Positions 47,213 through 47,440 of a stretch of DNA of 47,440 bases are shown here, piece after piece; position 1 is the stretch's first letter; every line of letters starts with the position of its first letter. Origin of the DNA: Candidatus Collierbacteria bacterium (lineage in GTDB: Bacteria > Patescibacteriota > Microgenomatia > UBA1400 > JACPES01); contig JACRNH010000018.1 of NCBI GenBank assembly GCA_016219325.1, forward strand, positions 1 to 47,440, written 5' to 3'. The position numbers and the translations under genes are program-made. The notes beneath the pieces are model-generated. The model made no database searches. It had not been told where the DNA came from and saw only the letters and a program-made list of their open reading frames with translations.

Positions 47213-47440
47213 CCACCACCACCTCAACTTATCTCCCATACTATATATAGTATATAAGGCCGGATTGAGGACTAAATCCCAAGTCCCCACAAATTCGACC
47301 AGCTTCCCGCCGTAGCCTTCTTTGAAACGGTGAAATCCGTACCAGGGATCTTTTGGATCAGGCTCCGGCCCCAAACTTCCCCAGAAATCAAACATTTTAC
47401 AGCCTGATTTTTTGGCCAATTTCAGCGCTTCCCAGGCCAA
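47195..47440 (-). CDS. FemA/FemB-like aminoacyltransferase, C-terminal part
   Basis: The last 81 residues of a FemAB-family protein, which adds amino acids from aminoacyl-tRNA to the peptidoglycan stem peptide. Family end motifs are WEALKLAKKSGCKMFDFWG, GFHRFKEGYGGKLVEFVGTWDL and a C-terminal NPALYTIY helix. The gene continues beyond the right edge of the window; the first visible Leu codon is internal. It fits the envelope-rich gene content of the window. Confidence 0.9.
   Translation of the reverse strand: MAWEALKLAKKSGCKMFDFWGSLGPEPDPKDPWYGFHRFKEGYGGKLVEFVGTWDLVLNPALYTIYSMGDKLRWWWMRSRK

Noticed and set aside
1..47440. tRNA and rRNA genes
   Set aside because: I looked for T-loop (GGTTCGANNCC) and rRNA signatures in gaps and saw none; rnpB is the only structural RNA found.

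Overview
This 47.4 kb window looks like a chromosomal segment of a small-genome bacterium of the Candidate Phyla Radiation (Patescibacteria), most likely the Microgenomates side. This is an inference from content: densely packed genes with ATGA/TGATG overlaps, several polytopic family-39 type glycosyltransferases, SecD/SecF, DUF4446, DUF3048, DUF5679 and FemAB genes, an S23-type four-helix-bundle protein, many NUDIX hydrolases and toxin-antitoxin pairs, and no ordinary biosynthetic operons apart from dTDP-rhamnose. The standard code fits; TGA, TAA and TAG all act as stops.

Layout. 1-770: 3' end of an IS with a DDE transposase. 777-6887: accessory block with an SDR, a broken 2-hydroxyacid dehydrogenase, a class II Fic protein, a Fic toxin preceded by a 57-residue VbhA-like antitoxin candidate, an unrecognised 438-residue protein and an alpha/beta hydrolase. 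6971-9658: Phd/PIN toxin-antitoxin pair followed by endonuclease Q and an AlkA-type glycosylase (DNA repair). 9659-19683: envelope glycan block with a GT39 enzyme, trmD, rfbB-rfbC-rfbD plus a nonsense-interrupted EamA transporter (minus strand), a second GT39 enzyme, a WecA/TagO-type transferase and a UbiA-type phosphoribosyltransferase. 19708-20010: RNase P RNA. 20018-26307: Tat-exported HExxH protein, DUF5679, DUF4446, DUF3048, a winged-helix protein, secD and secF. 26419-31738: a secreted-protein operon with two SipW-type substrates, a SipW-like signal peptidase and a membrane-anchored surface protein, followed by a CAP-domain protein and a small membrane protein. 31735-36018: rfbA (completing the dTDP-rhamnose set), rarA, four-helix-bundle protein, NUDIX, a ParE-like toxin-antitoxin pair and a membrane protein. 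36054-37954: a decayed rhuM gene abutting a complete IS. 37999-47440: regulators, hydrolase, rhodanese-DUF1573 protein, zinc ribbons, nucleases (PD-(D/E)XK, ATP-cone-Mrr, SNase), GNAT, AlkD, two NUDIX proteins, a DUF4349 protein, a DUF35 pair and the end of a FemAB gene.

Three sequence-level themes cut across the genes. First, many promoters place a -10 box 6-8 nt before the start codon, so the transcripts should be leaderless; strong Shine-Dalgarno sites are confined to a few genes such as the IS transposase and the DUF5679 gene. Second, short repeat arrays of period 7 or 9 lie between genes and also in frame inside genes (trmD, endonuclease Q, a GT39 gene, the four-helix-bundle gene, the SNase gene, a signal peptide). 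Third, several palindromic element families occur: a 43-46 bp hairpin with three copies (two inside one GT39 gene), a 26-bp palindrome repeated exactly at two gene ends 34 kb apart, a dispersed ATTGCCA/TGGCAAT element inside rarA, and three 15-bp micro-hairpins in the SNase gene. Together they suggest unusually high tolerance of small repeat insertions in coding sequence.
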